From contig NZ_JBKFEY010000001.1 in the NCBI RefSeq assembly GCF_046507575.1, forward strand, positions 124,001 to 188,000: 64,000 nucleotides of DNA, read 5' to 3'. This stretch comes from Pontitalea aquivivens (lineage in GTDB: Bacteria; Pseudomonadota; Alphaproteobacteria; Rhodobacterales; Rhodobacteraceae). Below, piece by piece: positions 25,321 to 34,007 of this stretch. The notes below the pieces were generated by a model. That model did not search any database, was not told where the DNA came from, and saw only the letters and a list, made by a program, of their open reading frames with translations. A program made the position numbers and the translations under genes. Every line of letters starts with the position of its first letter. Positions within the stretch are counted from its first letter, which is position 1.

Positions 25321-26543
25321 AGGTTCTGTTCGTCCACCAGAATTTTCCCGGCCAGTTTCCCCATCTGGCCCCCGCGCTGGCCGCACGCGGGCATCAGGTT
25401 CTGGCCCTGACGGCGGAACAGAACACCCGCCCGTCGCCGGTGCGGGTGGTGAAATACCGCGCGCCGGACCCTGTCACCCTGTCCTCGGGCCTGACGCGAA
25501 CCTATGCCGACAGCGCCGAACGGGGCCTGCGCGTGGCCCGCGCCGCGCGGGCGCTGCGCGACCGGCACGGCTATGTGCCCGATGTGATCCTGGGTCATCC
25601 CGGCTGGGGCGAGACGTTGTTTCTGCGCGATGTCTGGCCGGGGGCGCGGCTTCTGGTCTATGCGGAACTGATGTATCGCGCGGCGGGCCTTGATACCGAT
25701 TTCGACCCGGAATTCGCCCGCCCCGATCTGGACCGGCGGGTGCTGACCACCGCGCGCGCGGCGCATCTGGTGCAGGCGATGGTGCAGGCCGATGCGGCGC
25801 TGGCGCCCACCGAATTCCAGGCCGCGACCTTTCCACCCGAATTGCGCGCCAAGATCACGGTCTGCCATGACGGCATCGACACCGATACCGTCCGCCCCGA
25901 TCCGGCGGCGCGCTTTGTCCTGCCGAACGGCACCGTGCTGCGCCCCGGCGATGAGGTGGTCAGCTTTGTCAGCCGTTCGCTGGAACCCTATCGCGGTTAT
26001 CACAGCTTCATCCGCGCGCTGCCGGCGGTGCTGGCCGCCCGGCCCGACGCGCAGGTGGTGATCGTGGGGGCCGAGGGGCAAAGCTATGGCCCCGCGCCAA
26101 AGGACGGGATCAGCTGGAAGGAACGCTTCCTGGCCGAGGTGCGCGATGGGCTGGATCTGTCGCGGGTGCATTTCACGGGCCGCCTGCCTTACGCCGATTA
26201 TCTGGCGCTGCTGCAGGTCACGCGGGTGCATGCCTATCTGACCTATCCCTTCGTGCTGTCCTGGTCGGCGCTGGAGGCGATGGCCGCGGGCGCGCTGGTG
26301 ATCGGATCGGACACCACCCCCGTGCGCGAGGTGATCCGTGGTGGCGAAAACGGGCGGCTGGTGGATTTCTTCGACATTCCCGGCTGGTCGGCGGCGCTGG
26401 TCGCCGCGCTGGCCGATCCCGACCGTTTCGCGCCGCTGCGCCGGGCGGCGCGGGCCACGGTCACCGCGCGCTATGACCTGAAGCGCCACTGCCTGCCGCG
26501 GCTGATCGACTTTGTGGAAACCGCCGGCGCGCCGCAGGCCTAA
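25317..26543 (+). CDS. Family 4 glycosyltransferase (GT-B fold)
   Basis: A 408-residue two-domain glycosyltransferase. The N-terminal acceptor domain begins KVLFVHQNFPGQFPHLAPALAARGHQV. The C-terminal nucleotide-sugar domain contains VSRSLEPYRGYHSFIRALP, HFTGRLPYADYLALL and the E-x7-E region ALEAMAAGALVIGSDTTPVREVI. The start is TTG 25317, overlapping the yejF stop by four bases with AGGGGG in front. A glycosyltransferase coupled to a peptide importer is unexpected. The substrate is unknown; a cell-envelope or exopolysaccharide role is likely. Its end overlaps the convergent LysR gene. Confidence 0.85.
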   Translation: MKVLFVHQNFPGQFPHLAPALAARGHQVLALTAEQNTRPSPVRVVKYRAPDPVTLSSGLTRTYADSAERGLRVARAARALRDRHGYVPDVILGHPGWGETLFLRDVWPGARLLVYAELMYRAAGLDTDFDPEFARPDLDRRVLTTARAAHLVQAMVQADAALAPTEFQAATFPPELRAKITVCHDGIDTDTVRPDPAARFVLPNGTVLRPGDEVVSFVSRSLEPYRGYHSFIRALPAVLAARPDAQVVIVGAEGQSYGPAPKDGISWKERFLAEVRDGLDLSRVHFTGRLPYADYLALLQVTRVHAYLTYPFVLSWSALEAMAAGALVIGSDTTPVREVIRGGENGRLVDFFDIPGWSAALVAALADPDRFAPLRRAARATVTARYDLKRHCLPRLIDFVETAGAPQA

Positions 26544-27487
26544 CCCAGCGCCTTGCGGCAGCAATGGTGCAGCGCGCGCACATAGGTGTTGTTGCCCAGA
26601 AAGGCGGTATGGGCGAACCATAACTTCATCGGTTCCATTCCGCCCAGCACGCGGCGCATCACCTTGGGGCAATCCTCGGCGGCGGCCCATTCGGGCACCA
26701 CGCCATAGCCAAGGCCCGCCTCGATCAGCCGTGTGACGCTGGTGCTGCCCGAGGCGGTGGTGGCGATCCGGGGCGGGGCCTGCATCTGGCGCGTCAGGTA
26801 ATCCAGCGCGCGGCTGCGCACTGTCTGGCCGCTTTCATAGGTGATGAAGGGCCGGTCGCGAAAGGCCGCCAGATCGGTTTCCGTTTCCGGGATGCCCCAG
26901 TCGGCGGGCCAGACCAGCGCCAGCCGATAGCTGCCCAGCAAGTGCTGGGTGATCGCGGGGTGGCCAAAACTGCGTTCGCTGACGGCGGCATCCAGCGCGC
27001 CTTCCATCATCATCTTTTCCAGCGTCGTGTCGCGTTCGAAAAAGGCCAGCTCGATATCGGGGGCCTGGGCGCGGAAATCCTGCAGGATGGTGGGGAAGAA
27101 ATGGTGAAACAGCGCCTGCGGCACGCCCACCCGCAGCACCGAGCGCACATCATGCAGCAGCACCGAAATGCGCGACAGGATCGTTTCCAGTTCCTCGCCC
27201 AGGGATGCATGCAGCGCGCGTCCCTGCGGCGTCAGCGTGACATGGCGCGACCCCTTTTCCGCCTCGATCAGCCGCGCACCGTAAAGCTGTTCCAGCCGGC
27301 GCACATGGTTGGCGGCGGATTGATAGGAAATGTTCAATTCCCGCGAGGCGGCGGAAAACGATCCGGTCCGGGCAACCAGATGGAAGGTCTGCAACAGGGA
27401 AATGTCGATCTTGGGGCGCCGGTCGTCGGGGCGCGCCGGGGTGTCTGCGCTGCGTGTCTGTCCGGTTCCGCTCTGTCGTGCCATCAT
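26540..27487 (-). CDS. LysR-type transcriptional regulator
   Basis: A 315-residue LysR protein. After a polar 26-residue N-terminal extension, the helix-turn-helix reads ISLLQTFHLVARTGSFSAASRELNISYQSAANHVRRLEQ, followed by the linker helix and a two-lobed effector domain (VLRVGVPQALFHHFFPTILQDF ...). It lies at the end of the minus-strand transport cluster, 15 bases after the saccharopine-dehydrogenase-like gene. It may respond to the substrate of the transporter and oxidase operons at 27.5-37 kb, much as LysR proteins OccR and NocR control opine operons. That role is inference. Confidence 0.88.
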   Translation of the reverse strand: MMARQSGTGQTRSADTPARPDDRRPKIDISLLQTFHLVARTGSFSAASRELNISYQSAANHVRRLEQLYGARLIEAEKGSRHVTLTPQGRALHASLGEELETILSRISVLLHDVRSVLRVGVPQALFHHFFPTILQDFRAQAPDIELAFFERDTTLEKMMMEGALDAAVSERSFGHPAITQHLLGSYRLALVWPADWGIPETETDLAAFRDRPFITYESGQTVRSRALDYLTRQMQAPPRIATTASGSTSVTRLIEAGLGYGVVPEWAAAEDCPKVMRRVLGGMEPMKLWFAHTAFLGNNTYVRALHHCCRKALG

Positions 27488-27501
27488 GCCCCCCGCCGCA
27501 T

Positions 27502-28614
27502 TCAGGCGGCCCGAATGGCCGCATCGACGGAATCAAGATGGCAAAGGAAGGGCGACATCCGCAAGACCCCCGGCGCCAGCATCCCCGGGGCGATCAGCCC
27601 CGCCCTGGCGTGGCCCTGCGCGATCAGGTCCAGCGTGGCGCAGACATGGGCCGCTGTCGCGGTGGATACCGCGCTGACCTGTCGCCCCGCGCCATCGGGC
27701 CCCGCGCACAGGCTGCGCGCCGACCAGCTTTCGCTGGCCCCGCTGCGCCGGCGAATGGCGATCAGCACGCGGTCTTCCTCGGTCCGGGGCAGGGCGGTCG
27801 TCAGCAGGGTGCGGAACTGATAAAGCCGTTTGGACAGGCCCAGATCCTCCAGCAGGAAACGGATGTAATCCAGATGGCCCGGATAGCGCAGTGTCTTGAA
27901 GACCAGCCCGCCCACGCGCCCCTGATGCGCGCGCGCCAGCGCATCCAGGCTGCCGGCGGTGGTGAAGGCTTCGAATTCGGTGCCGTTCAGGCAGACGGTC
28001 TCGGCCTCGGACAGGGGCGGTAATTCCGCAAGCCCGCCCTCGCGCAGCGCCAGGCAGGGGGCGGAATATTCACCTACCAGCCCCTCGATGCCCCAGATAT
28101 TGGCATATCCCAGCCGGTTTTCGGCCCGCGCGGGCAGCACGCCCACGAAAACGGTGATCTCGTCGCGCGGGCCTGCGGCCTCCAGCGCCTCGGCGGCCAG
28201 GGCGGTGACATAGCCTGGTGCCAGCCCGCAGCCCGGCGCCAGGCTGACCCCGGCCGCGCGCGCATCCCCCGCCAGCGCCGCCACCGCCGCCCCCGAGGCC
28301 GCGCTTTCGGTGATGTCCAGATAGTGGCACCCCGCCGCGATCGCCGCACGGGCGACATCGGGGGCGGGCAGGGCGGGATCGGCCAGGATCACCGCGCGCC
28401 GTCCGCGCAGCGCGCCCGCCAGCGCCTCTTGCAAGGTGCCGGTCAGCGGCGGCAGGCGCGTCAGCCCATCGGCCCCCGCCAGCGCATCGCCATCGCGCGC
28501 GGCCAGCACCGCATCAAAGCGCGCATCCTGTGCCAGCATCCGCGCGATGCGCTGGGCCATGCGGCCCGCGCCCAGGATCAGCACCGGAACCGGCGTTTCC
28601 CCCCCCCGTTTCAT
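27502..28614 (-). CDS. Saccharopine dehydrogenase-like NAD(P)-binding protein
   Basis: A 370-residue protein with an N-terminal Rossmann fold (VLILGAGRMAQRIARML) and the family blocks GCHYLDITESAASG and LAPGCGLAPGYVTALAAEAL. The C-terminal domain includes KTLRYPGHLDYIRFLLEDLGL and a late PGMLAPGVLRMSPF segment. The family includes saccharopine and carboxynorspermidine dehydrogenases and homospermidine-synthase-like enzymes, which make or break secondary amines (C-N-C bonds). Its start overlaps the ATPase stop (ATGA), so it is translated with an amino acid importer. It could act on the imported compound. Confidence 0.8.
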   Translation of the reverse strand: MKRGGETPVPVLILGAGRMAQRIARMLAQDARFDAVLAARDGDALAGADGLTRLPPLTGTLQEALAGALRGRRAVILADPALPAPDVARAAIAAGCHYLDITESAASGAAVAALAGDARAAGVSLAPGCGLAPGYVTALAAEALEAAGPRDEITVFVGVLPARAENRLGYANIWGIEGLVGEYSAPCLALREGGLAELPPLSEAETVCLNGTEFEAFTTAGSLDALARAHQGRVGGLVFKTLRYPGHLDYIRFLLEDLGLSKRLYQFRTLLTTALPRTEEDRVLIAIRRRSGASESWSARSLCAGPDGAGRQVSAVSTATAAHVCATLDLIAQGHARAGLIAPGMLAPGVLRMSPFLCHLDSVDAAIRAA

Positions 28615-29372
28615 GCGTGAAAACGCGACAGGAAGCCGCGCAGGCGTTCGGATTTCGGGTTGCGCAGGATGTCTTCGGGGCTGCCTTCTTCCGCGATGCG
28701 GCCCTGTTCCATAAAGATCACGCGGCTGGCGACATCGGCGGCAAAGCCCATTTCATGCGTCACCAGAACCATGGTCATGCCTTCGTCCGCCAGCCGCCGG
28801 ATCACCGCCAGCACCTCGCCCACCAGTTCGGGGTCAAGCGCGGATGTCACCTCATCCAGCAGCAGCACCCCGGGTTTCATCGCCAGCGACCGGGCAATCG
28901 CCACCCGCTGTTTCTGCCCGCCCGACAGATGCGCAGGGTAGGCGCGCGCCTTGTCGGCCAGCCCCACCTGCGCCAGCAGGTCCATCGCCACCGCCTCGGC
29001 CTCGGCACGCGGCTGGCGCAGTACCACGCGCGGGCCTTCGGTGATGTTGTCCAGCACGCTCAGATGCGGAAACAGGTTGAAATGCTGGAACACCATGCCG
29101 ACGTTGCGGCGCAATTCGCCCATGCCGATGGTGTCGCCGGTGCCGCGAAAGCGGGTGCTGACGGCGCGGCCACGGAACAGGATCTGCCCACTGGTGGGGG
29201 TCTCCATCATGTTCAGGCAGCGGATCAGCGTGGATTTTCCCGACCCCGACGGCCCGATCAGGCCCAGCACCTCGCCGGGCATCAGATCCAGGTCAATGCC
29301 CTTCAGCACATCCAGCTTGCCGAAGCTTTTGGTCAGGCCGCGCACGGCGATGGCGGGTTCTTTGTTGGTCAT
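28611..29372 (-). CDS. Polar amino acid ABC transporter ATPase (GlnQ/HisP-like)
   Basis: A 253-residue ATPase with Walker A GPSGSGKST (about 40-48), Q-loop VFQHFNLFPHLSVLDNI, signature LSGGQKQRV, Walker B VLLLDEVTSALDPE and switch histidine in VTHEMGFA. These are the polar amino acid uptake subfamily features. It sits between the permease and the saccharopine-dehydrogenase-like gene, overlapping the latter by four bases. Confidence 0.92.
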   Translation of the reverse strand: MTNKEPAIAVRGLTKSFGKLDVLKGIDLDLMPGEVLGLIGPSGSGKSTLIRCLNMMETPTSGQILFRGRAVSTRFRGTGDTIGMGELRRNVGMVFQHFNLFPHLSVLDNITEGPRVVLRQPRAEAEAVAMDLLAQVGLADKARAYPAHLSGGQKQRVAIARSLAMKPGVLLLDEVTSALDPELVGEVLAVIRRLADEGMTMVLVTHEMGFAADVASRVIFMEQGRIAEEGSPEDILRNPKSERLRGFLSRFHA

Positions 29373-29387
29373 CTGTCCTCTCCCGGC

Positions 29388-30050
29388 TCAGTCGCTGCGG
29401 CGCATGCGGCGTTCAAAGTGATCGGCAACCTGCGTCAGCGGGAAGAGCATCACGAAATACATCACCGCGGCCAGCGAATAGGCCTCAAGCGGGCGGTAGG
29501 TTTCGGAATTCACAACCGAGGTCATGTAGGTCAGTTCCGCCACCGAGATCGCATAGAGAAGCGAGGTGTTCTTGACCTGGATCACCGACTGGTTGATGAA
29601 GGCCGGCAGCATCTTTTTCACCGCCTGCGGCAGGATGATGCGCCGCATCGCCTGCGCGCCCGACATCCCGATCGCCGCGGCCGCTTCGCGCTGGCCCTTG
29701 TCGATGGCGTTGATCCCGCCGCGGAAGATTTCCGCGTAGAACGACCCCACATACAGCGACAGCGTCAGCAGACCCGCCGTGGTGTTGGAAATCGACACCC
29801 CCAGCAGCATCGGCAGGGCATAATAGGCCCACAGGATCTGCACCAGCAAGGGCGTGCAGCGGAACAGTTCCTGATAGCTGCGCGCCACGATCCGCAGGGC
29901 GGCAAAGCGTGACAGGCGCGCGAAACAGGCGGCCAGCCCGATGATCACGCCCAGCACAACCGAGCCCAGGGTGTAAAGGAAGGTCGTCCAGATCCCGTGC
30001 AGGAAAAGGTCGAAGGATTGCAGGACCGTATAGAAATCCCAATTGTACAT
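29388..30050 (-). CDS. Polar amino acid ABC transporter permease (HisM-like)
   Basis: A 220-residue inner-membrane protein with about five helices. The HisM/GltJ features are clear: LFRCTPLLVQILWAYYALP, SLYVGSFYAEIFRGGINAIDKGQREAAAAIGMS and the coupling segment MRRIILPQAVKKMLPAFINQSVIQVKNTSL. I chose ATG 30050 (MYNWDFYTVL) with GGAGA upstream; the open frame extends 40 polar residues that do not fit the family. Only one permease gene is present, where most such importers encode two, so it may form a homodimer. Confidence 0.9.
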   Translation of the reverse strand: MYNWDFYTVLQSFDLFLHGIWTTFLYTLGSVVLGVIIGLAACFARLSRFAALRIVARSYQELFRCTPLLVQILWAYYALPMLLGVSISNTTAGLLTLSLYVGSFYAEIFRGGINAIDKGQREAAAAIGMSGAQAMRRIILPQAVKKMLPAFINQSVIQVKNTSLLYAISVAELTYMTSVVNSETYRPLEAYSLAAVMYFVMLFPLTQVADHFERRMRRSD

Positions 30051-30111
30051 GCGGCCTGTCTCCTGCCGTCTTCTGGTGGGCGCGGGCCGGCGCGGGCCCG
30101 CGCATGGGGGA

Positions 30112-30954
30112 TTAGCCGTTGATGTCGAAGCCTTCGGGCAGGTCATCAATGGTAAGGCCGAAAGGTTCAAGCCCCTTCAGGATCCAGGTCTGGTTGTTAC
30201 CGACCCGGCGGTTGTAATCGGCCCAGGCCGACACGAACCCACGCCAGATTTCATCGGAATCATGCGCCATGCCGACGACGGAGGGCGAAGACAGGATCGG
30301 GGTCGGCACATAGACCTCGCCGATGGCGGCGTTCTTCGTGGTCATGACCATGCCGTTGAACACGGTGTTGATGATCGCATCGGCCTTGCCGGTGGCGACG
30401 GCCAGAACCGCCTCGTCGCGGGTCTTGAAGCGCAGGATGTTGGCTTTCGGCAGATAGGCCTTGGTGATCTGGTCCTGGGCCGAGCCAAGGTCCACCGCGA
30501 TCGTATAGGCCGGATCGTTCAGGTCCGCCCAGGTCTTGCCCTTCAGATCTGCCTTGGGCGAGATGATGACGAAGCTGTTGTAATAGGTCGGCGCCGAGAA
30601 ATGCACCGACAGCGCGCGCTTGGGCAGGGCGGTCAGCGCGAAGGCCAGATCGACCTTGCCCGACTGTACGTCAAGAATGGAATTGGCCCAGCTGGATTCG
30701 ACCACCTCAAGTTCCACGCCCAGTTCGGTGGCCATGTCGCGGCCCATTTCCACCACGAAGCCGCGCCATTCGCCGCTGCGCGGGTCCTTTGAGAAATAGG
30801 GATCTTCGTTCAGGATGCCCGCGATGCGCAGCACGCCGCGGTCGCGGATTTCATCCACTTTCGATTTTTCCTGCGCCTGTACGGCGCCGAGGCTGGTGCC
30901 AAGTGCGATTGCCGCGGCGGCAACCCCTGTGGCAAGTCGTTTCAGAAACGTCAT
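30112..30954 (-). CDS. Polar amino acid ABC transporter substrate-binding protein
   Basis: A 280-residue periplasmic protein of binding family 3. The signal peptide (MTFLKRLATGVAAAAIALGTSLGAVQAQE) is cleaved after VQA. The core contains RDRGVLRIAGILNEDPYFSKD, EWRGFVVEMGRDMATELG, VDLAFALTALPKRALSVHFSAP and the VATGKADAIINTV block. GGAGG is five bases before ATG 30954; an ATG one codon upstream is too near the site. It is the first gene of the minus-strand transport operon and faces the oxidase operon. Confidence 0.92.
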   Translation of the reverse strand: MTFLKRLATGVAAAAIALGTSLGAVQAQEKSKVDEIRDRGVLRIAGILNEDPYFSKDPRSGEWRGFVVEMGRDMATELGVELEVVESSWANSILDVQSGKVDLAFALTALPKRALSVHFSAPTYYNSFVIISPKADLKGKTWADLNDPAYTIAVDLGSAQDQITKAYLPKANILRFKTRDEAVLAVATGKADAIINTVFNGMVMTTKNAAIGEVYVPTPILSSPSVVGMAHDSDEIWRGFVSAWADYNRRVGNNQTWILKGLEPFGLTIDDLPEGFDING

Positions 30955-31295
30955 CATGTCCTCCGTGTTGGCGCGGTGCCCCGCGCAGGTCTGAATGGTA
31001 ACGGCCAGAGTTGGTGCGACCCTCTGCCGGGGCCGTCGCTGACACAGCACCGTGTTTCGGGTCTTCGATCAATACAAGAAAGCCCCCTTATCCTATAAAA
31101 TATATTGTAGAATGCTGGATGTGTTATCATGTATTTCTGCAATGCGGCAGAATCCTCCAAGAATTGTTGTAACTTGGCGGTGCAAATTTGCATCGCGCGG
31201 CCTTGGGGCGCGGGCTAGCCTTTCCCCGTGACGGGCGTTCCGGCCCGCCGTACCGACGCCGCCTTTCCCCGCAACACCCCAAAGCGGAGCCCGCC
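30955..31295. promoter_or_regulatory. Divergent promoter region between importer and oxidase operons
   Basis: A 341-base gap, distinctly AT-rich from about 31070 to 31190 and unlike its surroundings. It contains TATAAAATATATTG (31094-31107), a CTGC-N6-GCAG inverted pair (31137-31150) and a perfect 12-base palindrome TGCAAATTTGCA (31181-31192). Such symmetric sites fit LysR binding. No exact -35/-10 pair could be assigned with confidence in either direction. Confidence 0.6.
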
Positions 31296-32456
31296 TTGAC
31301 CCAAGCCCTGCATCATGACGTGGCCATTGCCGGCGCCGGGATCGTCGGCGCCTCGGTCGCCTGGCATCTGGCGCAGGCCGGTTTGCGGGTGGCGCTGATC
31401 GATGCGGTGGGCCCGGCGGCGGCGGCGTCTGGCGCGTCGGACGGGGCGGTGTCGGTGGCCTCGAAAAAGCCGGGGCCGCTGGCGCGGCTGGCTTCGGCCT
31501 CATTGCTTTACACGCGCGATCTGGCGGTGCGGGGGCTTTTGGCCGGGGCATTTCATGCCCGTCCCTCGTATGTTTTCGGTCAGGGCGATGCGGAAATCGC
31601 AGCACTTGATGCGCTGATCGACAAGCTGGCGCAGATCGCGGGCCCGGTGCGGGTAACCGGCGATGGCGGCGCCGGCGCGCTGCCGGGCCTGGGCGCGGCG
31701 GTCGAGCGGCTGGTGACGCTGGACGGCGAAGGCCATATGCCCGGGCACAAGGCGGTGCGCGCCTATCTGGCCGCGCCGGGAATCACCCCGGTCTGGCCCG
31801 CCCGCATCTGCGGGCTGGAAACCGATGACGCGGGTGTCACGATCGATCTGGGCGACCGGCGGCTGCGCGCGGGCCATCTGGTCGCGGCGCTGGGCGTGTC
31901 TACGCCGGCGCTGTTCCCGGCCCTGCCGGTGCAGCCGCGCGCGGGGCAGTTGTTCGTGACCGACCGTGGCCCGGCGGGTGCCTTGCCCGGGTCGCTGACC
32001 GCCGCGGCCTATCTTGTGGCCAAGACCGATGCCCCCGGCGTGCTGCCCTTGCCGCCCGTGGTGATCGATCCGCTGACCACCGGCCAGTTCCTGATCGGGT
32101 CCAGCCGTGAGGATCACGCCGATCCTGCCCTTGTCGATTTCGCCACCCTGCGCCAGCTGATGCGCCGGGCGGTCGATGCCTTCCCCGCGCTGGCCGAGCG
32201 CCGCGTGATCCGGGCCTTTGCCGGTATCCGCGCGGCCGTGGCCGACAGCCTGCCCATTGTCGGGCCGCTGCCGGGCGCCCCGCGCATCACCATTGCCACC
32301 GGCTTTGAAGGTGACGGCATCTGCCTGTCCGCCCTGATCGGGCGCGAGGTTGCGCGGATGGTCCGCGGCCTTGCGCCCACCGATGCGCTGGCCGCCGATC
32401 TGGCGGCGCTGACCCCTGCGCGCTTTGGCGCCCCCCTGCAGGAGGCACGGGCATGA
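31296..32456 (+). CDS. FAD-dependent amine/amino acid oxidase subunit (DadA/OoxB-like)
   Basis: A 386-residue DAO-family flavoprotein. The Rossmann motif G13-A-G15-IVG18 lies near the N-terminus, followed by the substrate-domain blocks VKPxxG-like PVQPRAGQLFVTDRG, FLIGSSRED and a C-terminal FAD-contact region GIRAAVADSLPIVGPLP ... ATGFEGDGICLS. It is coupled to a small [2Fe-2S] protein and a second flavoprotein, the three-part layout of opine oxidases and D-hydroxyproline dehydrogenases. The start is TTG 31296 with GCGGAG before it. Confidence 0.85.
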   Translation: MTQALHHDVAIAGAGIVGASVAWHLAQAGLRVALIDAVGPAAAASGASDGAVSVASKKPGPLARLASASLLYTRDLAVRGLLAGAFHARPSYVFGQGDAEIAALDALIDKLAQIAGPVRVTGDGGAGALPGLGAAVERLVTLDGEGHMPGHKAVRAYLAAPGITPVWPARICGLETDDAGVTIDLGDRRLRAGHLVAALGVSTPALFPALPVQPRAGQLFVTDRGPAGALPGSLTAAAYLVAKTDAPGVLPLPPVVIDPLTTGQFLIGSSREDHADPALVDFATLRQLMRRAVDAFPALAERRVIRAFAGIRAAVADSLPIVGPLPGAPRITIATGFEGDGICLSALIGREVARMVRGLAPTDALAADLAALTPARFGAPLQEARA

Positions 32457-32713
32457 CGACCGGAACGATCTTCTGGGCGGGCCAGCCCGTGCCCTTCCGC
32501 GCGGGTGAAACCGTCGCCAGCGCCCTGATGCGGGCGGGCATCGCCGCCTTTGGCACCGCGCCCACCGGGCAGGCGCGCGCGGTATTCTGCGGGATCGGTC
32601 TGTGTCAGGGGTGCCTGATCCGCGCCGGGGGCCGGATCACCGAGGCCTGCCTTTTGCCTGCGCGCGACGGCCTGCGGCTTTCCCCCGAAACCGGAGGCGA
32701 TGATGCGTGCTGA
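32453..32713 (+). CDS. Small [2Fe-2S] ferredoxin-like subunit of the oxidase
   Basis: An 86-residue protein with a plant-type [2Fe-2S] cysteine set C46-x4-C51-x2-C54 and C66 in FCGIGLCQGC and TEAC. It resembles the third, small subunit of opine oxidase and hydroxyproline dehydrogenase complexes and should pass electrons between the two flavoproteins. It overlaps the preceding gene by four bases and the following gene by about 14. Confidence 0.88.
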   Translation: MTTGTIFWAGQPVPFRAGETVASALMRAGIAAFGTAPTGQARAVFCGIGLCQGCLIRAGGRITEACLLPARDGLRLSPETGGDDAC

Positions 32714-34007
32714 GACCGTTCTTGTCGTCGGCGCGGGGCTTGCGGGCCTGTCGGCGGCCACCGAACTGGCCCGCGCGGGCCTGTCCGTTCTGGTTGTCGA
32801 TCAGGCGCAGGCCGTCGGCGGCGCGATCCATCGCCAGCCGCTGGCGGGCGGGCGCAGCATCGCCTCGGGTGCGCAGAAACGCCGTTGGGCGGGGGTGATG
32901 GCGGGGGTTGCGGCGCAGGGCGGGCGGATCACGCTGTCGCCGGGCACGCGCTTTGGCGGGGTGGATCATACCGGCGCCGTGCTGTTGAGCGGCGCCATGA
33001 ACCGGCTGTTCCGGCCCTCTGCGCTGGTGCTGGCGCTGGGCGCGCGCGAAAGCGTGCAGCCGCGGCAGGGCTGGACCTTGCCGGGGGTGGAAACCGCCGG
33101 AAGCCTGCAAACGCGGCTGAAAACCCTGGCCGAGGCGCCTGCGGGTCGCGTGCTGCTGGCGGGGTCCGGTCCGCTGTTGCTGGCGCTGGGGGCGGAACTG
33201 GTGAAACTGGGCCGCCCGCCGGTCGCGATTCTTGAGGCCGGGCGGCCCTTTGCCAGGCCGCTGGCCGCCCTGGGCCTGCCGCGCAGCTATTGGGCCGAGG
33301 CGGCCCTTTACCTCGCCCGCCTGCGGCTGGCGCGGGTGCCGATCCTGACCGGCACCCATCTGACCGCGATCCGGGCCGAAGGCGGCGCGCTGTGCGCCGA
33401 GGTGGATGGCCCGCGCGGCGCGCGCCGGTTCGTCGCGGATCACATCGCGCTGCATGACGGCATCCGTCCCAATGACATCGGCCTGCCCGATTGCGCGACC
33501 CTTCCCGTGGTTCGCCTTGGCGATTGCCGCGAGGCGCTGGGCGCGCGCGCCGCGCTGGCCGATGGCCGGGCCGGTGGCGCGGCGCTGGCCGCGCGCCTGC
33601 TGGGCCGCCCCGTGCCCGCGCCCGACCCCGAACTTGCCTGCCAGCGCGCGGCGCAGGCCCTGCTGTCGCGGCTTTACGCCCATGACGGCGTGGCGCGGCT
33701 GGCCGATCTGCCGGGCGACACCGTGATCTGCCGCTGCGAGGCGCGCACGGTGAACGATCTGCGCGCCCTGGGGCCAAACCCCCGCGCGCGGCAACTGCGG
33801 CTGGATGGCCGCTTTGCCATGGGGCCCTGCCAGGGCCGGTTCTGCGGCGATTGGGTCGCGCGGCTGGCATCACCTGACAGACGGGGCCCCGACATACCCA
33901 ACCCCGACATACCCAACCCCGGGATCGGCGCGCCCCGTTGGCCCGCCCGCCCCATTGCCGTGGCCGATTTGCTGGCCGCCACCGACGAGACCGAAGGAGA
34001 GACCTGA
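32700..34007 (+). CDS. FAD/NAD-binding oxidoreductase with C-terminal BFD-type iron-sulfur domain (OoxA-like)
   Basis: A 435-residue flavoprotein. Residues 1-300 form a pyridine-nucleotide-disulfide-type fold with VLVVGAGLAGLSAATELARAG at the start and a second dinucleotide motif RVLLAGSGPLLLALGAEL. The C-terminus has a BFD-like [2Fe-2S] domain, CRCE ... MGPCQGRFCG, four cysteines. This is the large subunit of the three-part oxidase. The start is ATG 32700 or 32703; GGAGG favours the second. A Pro-rich stretch near residues 397-408 is made by a 15-base duplication. Confidence 0.85.
   Translation: MMRAETVLVVGAGLAGLSAATELARAGLSVLVVDQAQAVGGAIHRQPLAGGRSIASGAQKRRWAGVMAGVAAQGGRITLSPGTRFGGVDHTGAVLLSGAMNRLFRPSALVLALGARESVQPRQGWTLPGVETAGSLQTRLKTLAEAPAGRVLLAGSGPLLLALGAELVKLGRPPVAILEAGRPFARPLAALGLPRSYWAEAALYLARLRLARVPILTGTHLTAIRAEGGALCAEVDGPRGARRFVADHIALHDGIRPNDIGLPDCATLPVVRLGDCREALGARAALADGRAGGAALAARLLGRPVPAPDPELACQRAAQALLSRLYAHDGVARLADLPGDTVICRCEARTVNDLRALGPNPRARQLRLDGRFAMGPCQGRFCGDWVARLASPDRRGPDIPNPDIPNPGIGAPRWPARPIAVADLLAATDETEGET
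33887..33916 (+). repeat. In-frame tandem duplication, 2 x 15 bases
   Basis: Two perfect copies of CCCCGACATACCCAA (33887-33901 and 33902-33916) encode PDIPNPDIPN in the C-terminal tail of the OoxA-like protein. Being a multiple of three it leaves the frame open. Confidence 0.85.
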
